A DNA stretch of 26,139 nt, taken from contig CAVFDI010000023.1 in assembly GCA_963621145.1 (NCBI GenBank), forward strand, positions 1 to 26,139, in the 5' to 3' direction. This DNA comes from W0P28-013 sp963621145 (GTDB lineage Bacteria > Bacteroidota > Bacteroidia > Bacteroidales > Paludibacteraceae). The position numbers and the translations under genes are program-made. Below the pieces are notes generated by a model, which was not told where the DNA came from, made no database searches, and saw only the letters and a list, made by a program, of their open reading frames with translations. Positions 6,434 to 13,714 of this stretch are shown here, in pieces. How positions within the stretch are numbered: position 1 is the first letter of the stretch; the number at the start of each line of letters is the position of its first letter.

Positions 6434-7122
6434 TTATTGCACAATTATTTTTTGCGCTTTATCTCTAACCTTTACAACATAAATGCCGTTTAATTGTCCA
6501 TTCATGCGAGTTACATCGCGACAAGCAGATCGAAAATTTTGAATTCACTATCGCAGACAATGCGGCCATTTTCAGCATAAACATCTACACTCTCTGCTTT
6601 CTGCAGGTCTGTTGGTGTCTCTTCACTTGGCACATCGTAGACAAGGCGAACAGAAAGCCTCGCACTGGGATTGTCATCATAATAGCTTATTACTTTTAAT
6701 GATAATTAGATTTAAATTATATTTAAAAAATAAAAAGAATTTTTTTTATTCCAATTTTAGACGTAGGCGTCAAATCGAGAGATTTTATATGTAAATACTT
6801 GATTTTTAATTATATACATACCTAACATCAATTTATTGTAAAGATTGTACAATAATTAAACGGTTTAAAATTGGTCCAAATCGAATTATCTCGAAAAAAA
6901 ATGCGATTCAAATCGTGAGTAGGTAAAAATTGATATAAAATACTGTAAATCAGCGAGTTGCGTAGTGTCAATGCGAATTTATCGCATCAGTAGTATTTCC
7001 TTTCGAAAAATAAACTTGTTTGTTTTCAGTAATTGAGATTTTACCCGAAATTGCTCCTTCAGGTGCTGTTGCAAATAGTGCATTGAACGAAGCACAAACT
7101 TAAAATAAAGATTTTTTTTCAT
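6434..7122 (-). pseudogene. Decayed T9SS-secreted protein gene (N- and C-terminal remnants)
   Basis: N-terminal remnant (7122 down to 6968): an ATG is followed by MKKNLYF-, and after one frame change by CASFNALFATAPEGAISGKIS and KQVYFSKGN, then TGA. A signal peptide, GAISGKxS and QVYFSKGN opening is typical of secreted Bacteroidota proteins carrying leucine-rich or fib_succ_major modules. C-terminal remnant (about 6704 to 6434): KVISYYDDNPSARLSVRLVYD, a linker VPSEETPTDL, VDVYAENGRIV, FKIFDLLG(R)DVTRMN, then GQLNGIYVVKV and KIIVQ-stop. The last part is a type A type IX secretion sorting domain. One base is missing in the codon for the G of LLGRDV (near 6520-6525), which breaks the frame. The middle (6705-6967) is AT-rich and shows no coding potential in any frame I read. 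Confidence 0.75.
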
Positions 7123-7297
7123 AGTCGTAAAATTAATTGGTTTACGCCGTAAAAATTACGAAACATTTTTTTCTGCCAAAAAAATAACATAAAGATGAGG
7201 GTATAGAGTAAAAATACATTTTTTGGTGTCGCAACTCACGTTTTTATTTTTTTTTGTCTTCACTATTACGTAATTTTTCACAACTCCTCCTTACAAC
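7123..7297. other. AT-rich non-coding spacer between pseudogene and ileS promoter
   Basis: Together with the preceding remnants this closes the gene-free stretch 6287-7356. I find no open reading frame, RNA gene or T-box leader for ileS. Weak TAATTTT(T/A)-type boxes on the minus strand near 7135-7160 could have been the promoter of the dead gene. Confidence 0.5.
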
Positions 7298-7336
7298 TTG
7301 CTACTATCGCCAAAAAATCGTACCTTTGCCGTTTGA
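7298..7336 (+). repeat. 39-bp inverted promoter repeat, right copy (drives ileS)
   Basis: It matches the complement of 6287-6325 at 37 of 39 positions. It runs from the TTG of the -33 region through the -7 box TACCTTTG and eight bases beyond it. Identity stops sharply on both sides: TTACAAC versus GGCGCTT upstream, and TATTAAC versus ATGGTAC downstream. Confidence 0.85.
7321..7328 (+). promoter_or_regulatory. -7 promoter element of ileS
   Basis: TACCTTTG with TTG at 7298-7300 gives a 20-base spacer, a strong Bacteroidota promoter. The transcription start is expected near 7332-7336, which excludes the in-frame TTG at 7333 as start codon and supports the ATG at 7357. Confidence 0.85.
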
Positions 7337-7356
7337 TATTAACAACACGAGCCATT

Positions 7357-10300
7357 ATGAAAAAATTTAACGAGTACGACCATTTCGACCTATCGGAAAT
7401 AAACCATCAGGTGCTCGAAGAGTGGGAACGGCAGGGGCTTTTCCACCGTAGCATCGACGAGCGCGAGGGCTGTCCATCTTTCATTTTCTACGAAGGACCA
7501 CCTTCGGCCAACGGCATGCCAGGCATTCACCATGTGATGGCACGTACCATAAAAGATACTTTTTGTCGCTACAAAACCATGCGCGGCTATCAGGTGCGTC
7601 GCAAGGCGGGTTGGGATACGCACGGTCTGCCCGTGGAACTCGGCGTGGAGAAAATGCTCGGCATCACCAAAGAGGATATTGGTAAAAAAATCAGCGTGGA
7701 CGAATACAACGCTGCCTGCCGTCGCGAGGTGATGAAATACACCAAAGAGTGGACTGCGCTTACCAAAAAGATGGGCTATTGGGTCGATCTCGAAAATCCG
7801 TATATCACCTACGACAACAAATACATGGAGACGCTGTGGTGGCTGCTCAAGCAACTCTACAACAAGGGTTTGCTCTACAAAGGCTACACCATTCAGCCCT
7901 ATTCGCCAGCTGCTGGCACAGGACTCTCGAGCCACGAACTGAATCAGCCTGGCTGCTACCGCGATGTGAAAGACACCACTTGCACCGCACAATTCCACAT
8001 AAAAGGCGACCGCTGGGGTAGCGATGCCTATTTCATTGCTTGGACTACCACGCCTTGGACTTTGCCATCGAACACGGCATTGTGCGTTGGTCCGAATATC
8101 GATTATGTGGCGGTGCGTGGCGAAAATCCATACTCGAAACAGGCGGCAACCTACATTTTGGCGGCTTCGTGCTTGGCATCGTATGCCAAAGAGTTGGGCG
8201 AACAGCCCGAACCACTGTGGCGCGGCAAAGGCTCGGAACTGGTCGGTACAGAATATGAGCAGTTGATTCCGTGGGCAAATCCTGGCGAGGGCGCATTTCG
8301 CGTGATAGCGGGCGACTACGTAACCACCGACGAAGGCACGGGCATTGTGCATATTGCGCCAACTTTCGGCGCCGACGATGCTTTTGTGGCGAAAAAAGCG
8401 GGCGTCCCTGGTATGACTTTCGTCACCAAAAATGGCGAAATCCGTCCAATGGTCGACATGACGGGCAAATTTTTTGCGATTGACGATCTCGACCCCGAAT
8501 TTGTGCGCGCGCACATCAATACCGAACTTTACAACGAGTTCGCAGGGCGTTTTGTGAAAAATGCCTACGATCCGAACCTCACCGACAAGGACGAGACGCT
8601 CGACATTGCCATCTGCATGATGCTGAAACGCCAAGGTTTGGTATTCCGCATCGAAAAACATACGCACAGTTATCCGCACTGCTGGCGCACCGATAAACCA
8701 GTGATCTACTATCCGCTCGATAGTTGGTTCATAAAGACCACCGCAGTGAAAGACGAGATGATTGCACTAAACAAAACCATCAATTGGAAACCCGAATCGA
8801 CTGGCTCGGGACGTTTTGGCAAGTGGCTCGAAAATCTGAACGATTGGAACCTCTCGCGCTCGCGCTATTGGGGCACGCCACTGCCTATTTGGCGCACCGA
8901 CGATGGTCGCGAAGAGATTTGCATTGGCTCTATCGAAGAACTATTCGCAGAAATTGAAAAGTCGGTGGCGGCTGGCGTAATGGAAAAAAATCCGTGGCCA
9001 AATTTCCATGTTGGCGACTACTCGAAAGAGAATTACGATCCGAAAAATATCGACTTGCACCGCCCGTACATCGATGGCGTGGTGCTGGTTTCGCCGTCGG
9101 GCAAGCCCATGCACCGCGAATCAGACCTGATTGATGTTTGGTTCGATAGCGGTTCTATGCCTTACGCACAAATTCACTATCCGTTTGAGCAGACCCCCAA
9201 CCCCCAAGGGGGCTTTAAGGAGGCAGATCCAATGTTGTATGGTCGCTTGAAAGAGTTGGCTGCCGAAAAGCGAAAAAATGAAACGCCTGCCGAAGCAAAA
9301 TTGTGGGAATATCTCAAAGGATTACGAACAAAAGAGCAGCGATTTACGAGGCAATATATCATCGATCAATATATCGTAGATTTTGCTTGCATTCAGAAAA
9401 AAATTGTGATTGAGGTCGATGGAAAATATCACGATACTGTAGAACAAAAAGAGTATGATGCACAGCGTACTGCCGTAATCGAAAAACATGGTTTTTCCGT
9501 ATTGCGTTTCAAAAACGATGAAGTGGAAAGTGCGATGGACAAAGTGATCGCAACCATCGAAAACGCACTTCAAAAAAGCTCTCCCCTTGGGGAGTTGGAG
9601 GGGTCTTTGGAAGCCTCTTTCCCTGCCGATTTCATTTCCGAAGGTGTGGATCAAACGCGTGGCTGGTTCTTTACGCTGCATGCCATCGCCACAATGGTTT
9701 TCCACTCGGTGGCGTTCAAAAATGTGGTGTCGAACGGCTTGGTGCTCGATAAAAACGGCAACAAAATGTCGAAACGCCTTGGCAACGCTGTCGATCCATT
9801 CTCGACCATCGAAAAATATGGTTCCGACCCTGTGCGCTGGTACATGATGACTAATTCGTCGCCGTGGGACAATCTGAAATTCGACAACGAAGGCGTGGAA
9901 GAGGTGCGCCGCAAATTCTTTGGCACGCTCTACAACACCTATTCGTTCTTTGCACTCTATGCCAATGTCGATGGCTTCACGGGCGACGAAAAGGCGGTTC
10001 CGTTGGCCGAACGTCCCGAGATTGATCGCTGGATTTTGTCGCTGCTCAACACGCTGGTGAGCGAGGTTACTACGCACTACGAAAATTACGAGCCAACGCG
10101 CGCTGGTCGCGCTATCAGCGATTTTGTACAAGAAAATCTGTCGAACTGGTACGTGCGCCTCAACCGCAAACGTTTCTGGGGAGGCACTATGGACGCTGAC
10201 AAATTGGCAGCTTACCAAACACTTTACGAATGCCTCACCACCGTGAGCCGACTGATGGCGCCAATCGCTCCGTTCTATGCCGATCGCCTCTATCGCGACC

Positions 10301-11112
10301 TTACGGGTGCCGATAGTGTGCATTTGGCATCGTTCCCCGAGGTGGATAATTTGCGCGAAGATAAACGCCTTGAAGGCTGCATGCAGTTGGCGCAACAGAC
10401 TACATCGATGATTCTTGCGTTGCGCAAAAAAGCCAACAAAAAAGTGCGTCAACCGCTGCAAAAAGCCGTCGTTCCCGTGCCAGATGCCACTGCCAAAGAG
10501 GAGTTGCTCTATGTGGCTGATCTTGTAAAAACCGAGGTGAATGTGAAGGAGTTGCAGGTGGTTTTGTCTGATGAGTCGGAGATTCGTCTGGTGAAGCGCG
10601 CCAAAGCCAACTTCAAAACCCTTGGCAAACGCTATGGCAAACAGATGAAAGAGATTGCTGCCGCCATTGCCACATTGCCGCAGGATCAGATTGCTGCGCT
10701 CGAGCGCGATGGACAACTTACGCTACCATTGCCCAGTGGTGAGGTAGTTTTGGAACTTGCCGATGTAGAAATAGCCACCGAAGATATGCCAGGCTGGCTT
10801 GTGGCCAACGAAGGCGCACTCACCGTAGCGCTCGACATAGAGATGACCGACGCGCTGCTGAACGAAGGAGTGGCGCGCGAATTGGTAAACCGCATTCAAA
10901 ATCTGCGCAAATCGAATGGCTACGAGATAACCGACAAGATCGCTGTTCAGATTGAAAATCGTGACGAGATTGCCAAGGCTGTAACCGACTACCGCGACTA
11001 CATTGCCTCGCAGGTGCTTGCTACCAGCCTCACCTTAGTCGATACCATTGCCGACGCCACCGAACTCGATTTCGAGGATTTTGTGGTGAAAGTGAAGGTA
11101 GTTAGGAATTAG
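7357..11112 (+). CDS. ileS: Isoleucyl-tRNA synthetase with in-frame DUF559 nuclease-domain insertion
   Basis: IleRS charges tRNA-Ile with isoleucine in the cytoplasm. The start is the ATG at 7357 (MKKFNEYDHFDLSEINHQ), giving 1251 residues. The class I signatures are present: the HIGH-region PPSANGMPGIHH (49-59) and KMSKR (803-807). The editing domain lies between, with WTTTPWTLPSNTALCVG, and the catalytic domain has WFDSGSMPYAQIHYPFE and FPADFISEGVDQTRGWF. Those last two blocks are normally separated by a handful of residues; here about 143 residues (612-754) intervene and contain a complete DUF559 domain. That accounts for a length about 140 residues above normal. The reading frame is open throughout. 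The last residues (VVRN) are encoded by a TTAGGAATTAGGA repeat. Both a functional fusion and post-translational tolerance of the insert are possible. Confidence 0.95.
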   Translation: MKKFNEYDHFDLSEINHQVLEEWERQGLFHRSIDEREGCPSFIFYEGPPSANGMPGIHHVMARTIKDTFCRYKTMRGYQVRRKAGWDTHGLPVELGVEKMLGITKEDIGKKISVDEYNAACRREVMKYTKEWTALTKKMGYWVDLENPYITYDNKYMETLWWLLKQLYNKGLLYKGYTIQPYSPAAGTGLSSHELNQPGCYRDVKDTTCTAQFHIKGDRWGSDAYFIAWTTTPWTLPSNTALCVGPNIDYVAVRGENPYSKQAATYILAASCLASYAKELGEQPEPLWRGKGSELVGTEYEQLIPWANPGEGAFRVIAGDYVTTDEGTGIVHIAPTFGADDAFVAKKAGVPGMTFVTKNGEIRPMVDMTGKFFAIDDLDPEFVRAHINTELYNEFAGRFVKNAYDPNLTDKDETLDIAICMMLKRQGLVFRIEKHTHSYPHCWRTDKPVIYYPLDSWFIKTTAVKDEMIALNKTINWKPESTGSGRFGKWLENLNDWNLSRSRYWGTPLPIWRTDDGREEICIGSIEELFAEIEKSVAAGVMEKNPWPNFHVGDYSKENYDPKNIDLHRPYIDGVVLVSPSGKPMHRESDLIDVWFDSGSMPYAQIHYPFEQTPNPQGGFKEADPMLYGRLKELAAEKRKNETPAEAKLWEYLKGLRTKEQRFTRQYIIDQYIVDFACIQKKIVIEVDGKYHDTVEQKEYDAQRTAVIEKHGFSVLRFKNDEVESAMDKVIATIENALQKSSPLGELEGSLEASFPADFISEGVDQTRGWFFTLHAIATMVFHSVAFKNVVSNGLVLDKNGNKMSKRLGNAVDPFSTIEKYGSDPVRWYMMTNSSPWDNLKFDNEGVEEVRRKFFGTLYNTYSFFALYANVDGFTGDEKAVPLAERPEIDRWILSLLNTLVSEVTTHYENYEPTRAGRAISDFVQENLSNWYVRLNRKRFWGGTMDADKLAAYQTLYECLTTVSRLMAPIAPFYADRLYRDLTGADSVHLASFPEVDNLREDKRLEGCMQLAQQTTSMILALRKKANKKVRQPLQKAVVPVPDATAKEELLYVADLVKTEVNVKELQVVLSDESEIRLVKRAKANFKTLGKRYGKQMKEIAAAIATLPQDQIAALERDGQLTLPLPSGEVVLELADVEIATEDMPGWLVANEGALTVALDIEMTDALLNEGVARELVNRIQNLRKSNGYEITDKIAVQIENRDEIAKAVTDYRDYIASQVLATSLTLVDTIADATELDFEDFVVKVKVVRN
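9191..9606 (+). mobile_element. Nuclease cassette inside ileS: DUF559 domain with inverted CCCC-AAGGGG borders
   Basis: The element begins AGACCCCC-AACCCCCAAGGGGGCTTT (9191-9215) and ends AGCTCTCCCCTTGGGG-AGTTGGAGGGGTCT (9578-9606). The ends are imperfect inverted repeats: AGACCCC/GGGGTCT outermost, CCCCAAGGGG palindromes, and AGCTTT or GGCTTT inside. Between them IleRS residues 626-738 form a DUF559 domain (MLYGRLKELAAEKRKNETPAEAKLW..., then YIIDQYIVDFACI and KKIVIEVDGKYHD, then GFSVLRFKNDEV), the Vsr/PDDEXK-like fold. The acidic residues of VDFA and IEVDGKYH are intact. The borders translate as flexible linkers (TPNPQGG and SSPLGELEGS). The interior is AT-richer than the host gene: 24 of 60 bases are G/C in 9421-9480 against 33 of 60 in 9661-9720. 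No convincing target duplication was found. Confidence 0.8.
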
Positions 11113-11152
11113 GANNNNNNNNNNAGGAATTAGGAGTGAGAAGTTAGGAATT
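11101..11152. repeat. TTAGGAATTAGGA repeat with a 10-N assembly gap
   Basis: GTTAGGAATTAGGA, ten Ns (11115-11124), then AGGAATTAGGAGTGAGAAGTTAGGAATTC. The repeat lies between the convergent ileS and aroA genes and encodes the last residues of both (VVRN of IleRS; FLTSHS of AroA). The gap is placed inside the repeat, so its true length is unknown. Confidence 0.85.
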
Positions 11153-12320
11153 CTCTTATCTGCTCGAAAAAGTTTGGGTAGGATTTGCTGGCTACTTCTG
11201 GGCGGTCGATGTGAAGCGACATTTTGGCGGCTAATGGCGCAAATGCCATGGCTATGCGGTGGTCGTTGTGGGCGCAGATGGTTGGCGCATGCTCGGCAGG
11301 GCAGCGCGTGCCGTCCCACGCAAGGCTGTTGCTTGTAGGCTGATTCAGCACAAAACCACATTTCCTCAATTCTGCCGAGAGTGCACTGATGCGATCGCTC
11401 TCTTTCAAACGCAAATTTTCTACGCCTGTGAAGTGGAATGATGTGCCACGTGCGCAACACGTCACGACCATGGTTGGAACCATGTCAGGCATGTTTCCAA
11501 AATCGTATTGCAGCGTGGTGGGCGTGGTTTTGCTTTTGTGGGAAATTTCCGCACCTTCGGCGGTAAATTTTGTCTCGATTCCGAAATCTTGAAAAAGTGT
11601 AGCAATGAGTGCGTCGCCTTGCAGTGTGCTGGGCTGCAGGTGGCGCAACAGAATCTGTCCGTGCTGCGCAATGGCGAGCCATTCGTACCAATACGAGGCG
11701 GCCGACCAATCGCGTTCAATCGTCCAATTGGTGCGGCGATAAGGTCTGTTTTCGACGCTGATTTTGTTGCTGTCGATAGCGACTTTTGCTCCTGCTTGGC
11801 GCATCATGGCGGCGGTCATTTCGATGTATGGAAACGAGTGCGGATTTTGGGTAAAGTGGAGTGTGAGTGCAGTGCTGAGATAGGGTGCAATCAGCATTAT
11901 TGCCGAAAAAAACTGACTACTCTCGTCGAAGTGGGGCGTGAGTTCACCACCGTGCAGTTTTTTGCCGTTGATTGCGAGTGGCGCGTAACCATCATTTTGC
12001 AGATAGTGAATGTCGGCGCCGAGTATTCGCAGAGCATCGACTAGTGGCGCGATGGGACGCTGTCGCAGTCGCGGCGAACCAGTGAGCGTGAATGAGCCAC
12101 TTTTTGTTGCCAAGTAGGCTGTGAGAAAACGCAGTGCCGTGCCGCTCGCTTCCACATCGATTGTGCCGCTTTGGCGTTGCAAAGCACGCTCTAACACCAC
12201 TGTATCGTCGCAGTCCGATAGATTTTCGATTGTTCCACCGTTTTTGTACAAAGCGTTGATAATCAACGCTCTATGGCTGATGCTTTTCGAGGCAGGCAGA
12301 TCGATGGTGGCAGCGAACAT
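11130..12320 (-). CDS. aroA: 3-phosphoshikimate 1-carboxyvinyltransferase (EPSP synthase)
   Basis: This enzyme joins shikimate-3-phosphate and phosphoenolpyruvate in the shikimate pathway to aromatic amino acids. The 396-residue chain is at the short end for the family but has the full motif set: LPASKSISHRALI near the N-terminus (PEP/S3P-binding lysine and serine), SGTALRFLTAYLA, PRLRQRPIAPLVDALR, DESSQFFSAIMLIAPYL, NMPDMVPTMVV (catalytic aspartate), LRLKESDRI and NDHRIAMAFAPLA. The proline of the E. coli GTAMRP loop is phenylalanine here, as in other Bacteroidota forms I recall. The C-terminus FLTSHS is encoded within the intergenic TTAGGAATTAGGA repeat, so it may be variable. It lies 75 bases downstream of a lipoprotein gene on the same strand. 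Confidence 0.95.
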   Translation of the reverse strand: MFAATIDLPASKSISHRALIINALYKNGGTIENLSDCDDTVVLERALQRQSGTIDVEASGTALRFLTAYLATKSGSFTLTGSPRLRQRPIAPLVDALRILGADIHYLQNDGYAPLAINGKKLHGGELTPHFDESSQFFSAIMLIAPYLSTALTLHFTQNPHSFPYIEMTAAMMRQAGAKVAIDSNKISVENRPYRRTNWTIERDWSAASYWYEWLAIAQHGQILLRHLQPSTLQGDALIATLFQDFGIETKFTAEGAEISHKSKTTPTTLQYDFGNMPDMVPTMVVTCCARGTSFHFTGVENLRLKESDRISALSAELRKCGFVLNQPTSNSLAWDGTRCPAEHAPTICAHNDHRIAMAFAPLAAKMSLHIDRPEVASKSYPNFFEQIREFLTSHS

Positions 12321-12395
12321 GAGATTTTTTTTTTAGATCATAGAAGATAGAGCAAAGAATATAGATTGTTTGAGTCTTGTCTAAATTCTAATTTT

Positions 12396-13691
12396 TTAGT
12401 TGGAAAATCCTGCTTTTTCGCTGTTTTTTTGTCCGCTCCAGACGTCGCTCAAAGTGGTTGTGCCAGCCGTTCCGCCTACGATGTAGAGGCGATTTTCGTC
12501 ATCTTTTACCACATTCAAATTGTGGCGCGAAACCCAAAGATCGGGCAGCAATGCTTTGTCGTTGGGCGTGGCCCAAGTGAGTCCGTAGTCCACCGAAAAG
12601 AGTTGTCGGTCGGAGCATTCGCCATTTGCGTCGGCACCGCCAAAAAGCATTAAACCATCGGCATATTGCACCACGGCTGCGCCATAGCGCGGTGTGAACC
12701 ACTGTTTGCTGGCGGCCAGATTTGCCCAATAGGCGCCATCGTTGCTGCTCCAAACGGTGCCAAGTGGTGTGCCATCGCTGGTTTTGCCGCCAATAAGGTA
12801 GGCGCGCATTTTCCCGCTCGGTTCGGCATCGACGCAGACAGCAAAATCGCTCACGGGGAATTGTTCGGGCAGCGTGCCGAGGTTGATCCATGCGGTGTCG
12901 CGCACAAACATGCAGCGTGCGCCATCGGCTTCGCCAAGGGCAAAGAGGCGGTTGTTCATTGCAAAAGCCAACTGCGTGATGCCCGTGGCAGCGCCTTGTG
13001 CCGTCCAAGTGGTTGGCGTGGCGGCGGCGTAGAGCGTTCCATCGATGGCGGTGAAGAGCGTATCGCCAAGGGTTACAATGCCGCTGACATTGGTTGTGGC
13101 GGGCAGTCCTGTAACTGTTTGCTGTGTCCAATCGATGCCATTTTTGCTGGTGAAAAGCAGCGTTTCGCTGTCGGTGGCTACGAAGTGGTTCAATTGTCCA
13201 TTGTGCCAAAGTGTTTTTTGGCTTGTGGCGGTTATTCCGCTGAAAATCTCCGATTTGATGCCAGCCCAGCCATATTCGTCGGGATCGACCTGATGCACAT
13301 TCACCGTAACGATGTAGGTGCGAGTCGATTCGCCATCGGTGGCAAGCGTTTTTATTGTCACGGGGCGACTGAAATCGATGGTGTCGTTGCCTGTATAGAC
13401 GATGGTGTCGTTGATGGTGATGGTTTTGATGGTGCTGCCGTAGATGGTTGGAATGAGCGAGTCGACGCGGCACAGATAGGGCAGCGAATCCTCGTTGTAG
13501 ATGGTGTTGGCGTCGTTGTCGATGGTGAATGTGTATTCATCGAGACCATCGACCACGCTGTCGTTTATCACATAAAATTTTGTGAGTGTTGTGGTCGACG
13601 ATGTTGTGGTGGTGCTAGAACTGCTTTTTTTGCAGCTAGTAATTCCGATGATGATAAGCGTAAGTACTGCGATGATGTGGCGTAATTTCAT
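12396..13691 (-). CDS. Beta-propeller-like lipoprotein (DUF6242-type)
   Basis: A 431-residue exported lipoprotein. The signal peptide ends GITSC, with the lipid cysteine at residue 20, followed by a serine/threonine-rich tether (KKSSSSTTTTSSTTT). Residues about 40-135 resemble a cadherin/Ig-like strand-rich domain (YTFTIDNDANTIYNEDSLPY, TIDFSRPVTIKTLATDG). The remainder is a series of Kelch- or sialidase-like blades: LLFTSKNGIDWTQQ, TVWSSNDGAYWANLA, LFSVDYGLTWATP, NRLYIVGGTAGTTTLSDVW. The arrangement fits the DUF6242 family of Bacteroidales lipoproteins, a name given from memory. No function can be assigned. It begins 23 bases after the YhcG-like gene and may be co-transcribed with it. Confidence 0.75.
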   Translation of the reverse strand: MKLRHIIAVLTLIIIGITSCKKSSSSTTTTSSTTTLTKFYVINDSVVDGLDEYTFTIDNDANTIYNEDSLPYLCRVDSLIPTIYGSTIKTITINDTIVYTGNDTIDFSRPVTIKTLATDGESTRTYIVTVNVHQVDPDEYGWAGIKSEIFSGITATSQKTLWHNGQLNHFVATDSETLLFTSKNGIDWTQQTVTGLPATTNVSGIVTLGDTLFTAIDGTLYAAATPTTWTAQGAATGITQLAFAMNNRLFALGEADGARCMFVRDTAWINLGTLPEQFPVSDFAVCVDAEPSGKMRAYLIGGKTSDGTPLGTVWSSNDGAYWANLAASKQWFTPRYGAAVVQYADGLMLFGGADANGECSDRQLFSVDYGLTWATPNDKALLPDLWVSRHNLNVVKDDENRLYIVGGTAGTTTLSDVWSGQKNSEKAGFSN

Positions 13692-13714
13692 TGTTGTGAA
13701 GTTTTTTAGTGATC

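Noticed and set aside
6287..7336. Invertible phase-variation promoter segment
   Set aside because: Both repeats contain complete outward promoters, so inversion would leave expression unchanged, and no site-specific recombinase is in the window. The inverted pair is kept as a finding but not as a phase switch.
7123..7356. T-box leader for ileS
   Set aside because: The promoter lies at 7298-7328 and the leader is only about 25 bases, too short for a T-box; Bacteroidota rarely use them.
9180..9620. Intein in IleRS
   Set aside because: The insert lacks intein splicing blocks and the junction residues needed for splicing, and its domain is DUF559 rather than a Hint or LAGLIDADG domain.
9322..10716. 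464-codon open frame on the minus strand within ileS
   Set aside because: It is the antisense shadow of ileS; the translation is rich in H, R and F with no domain pattern, and the plus-strand IleRS motifs are intact.
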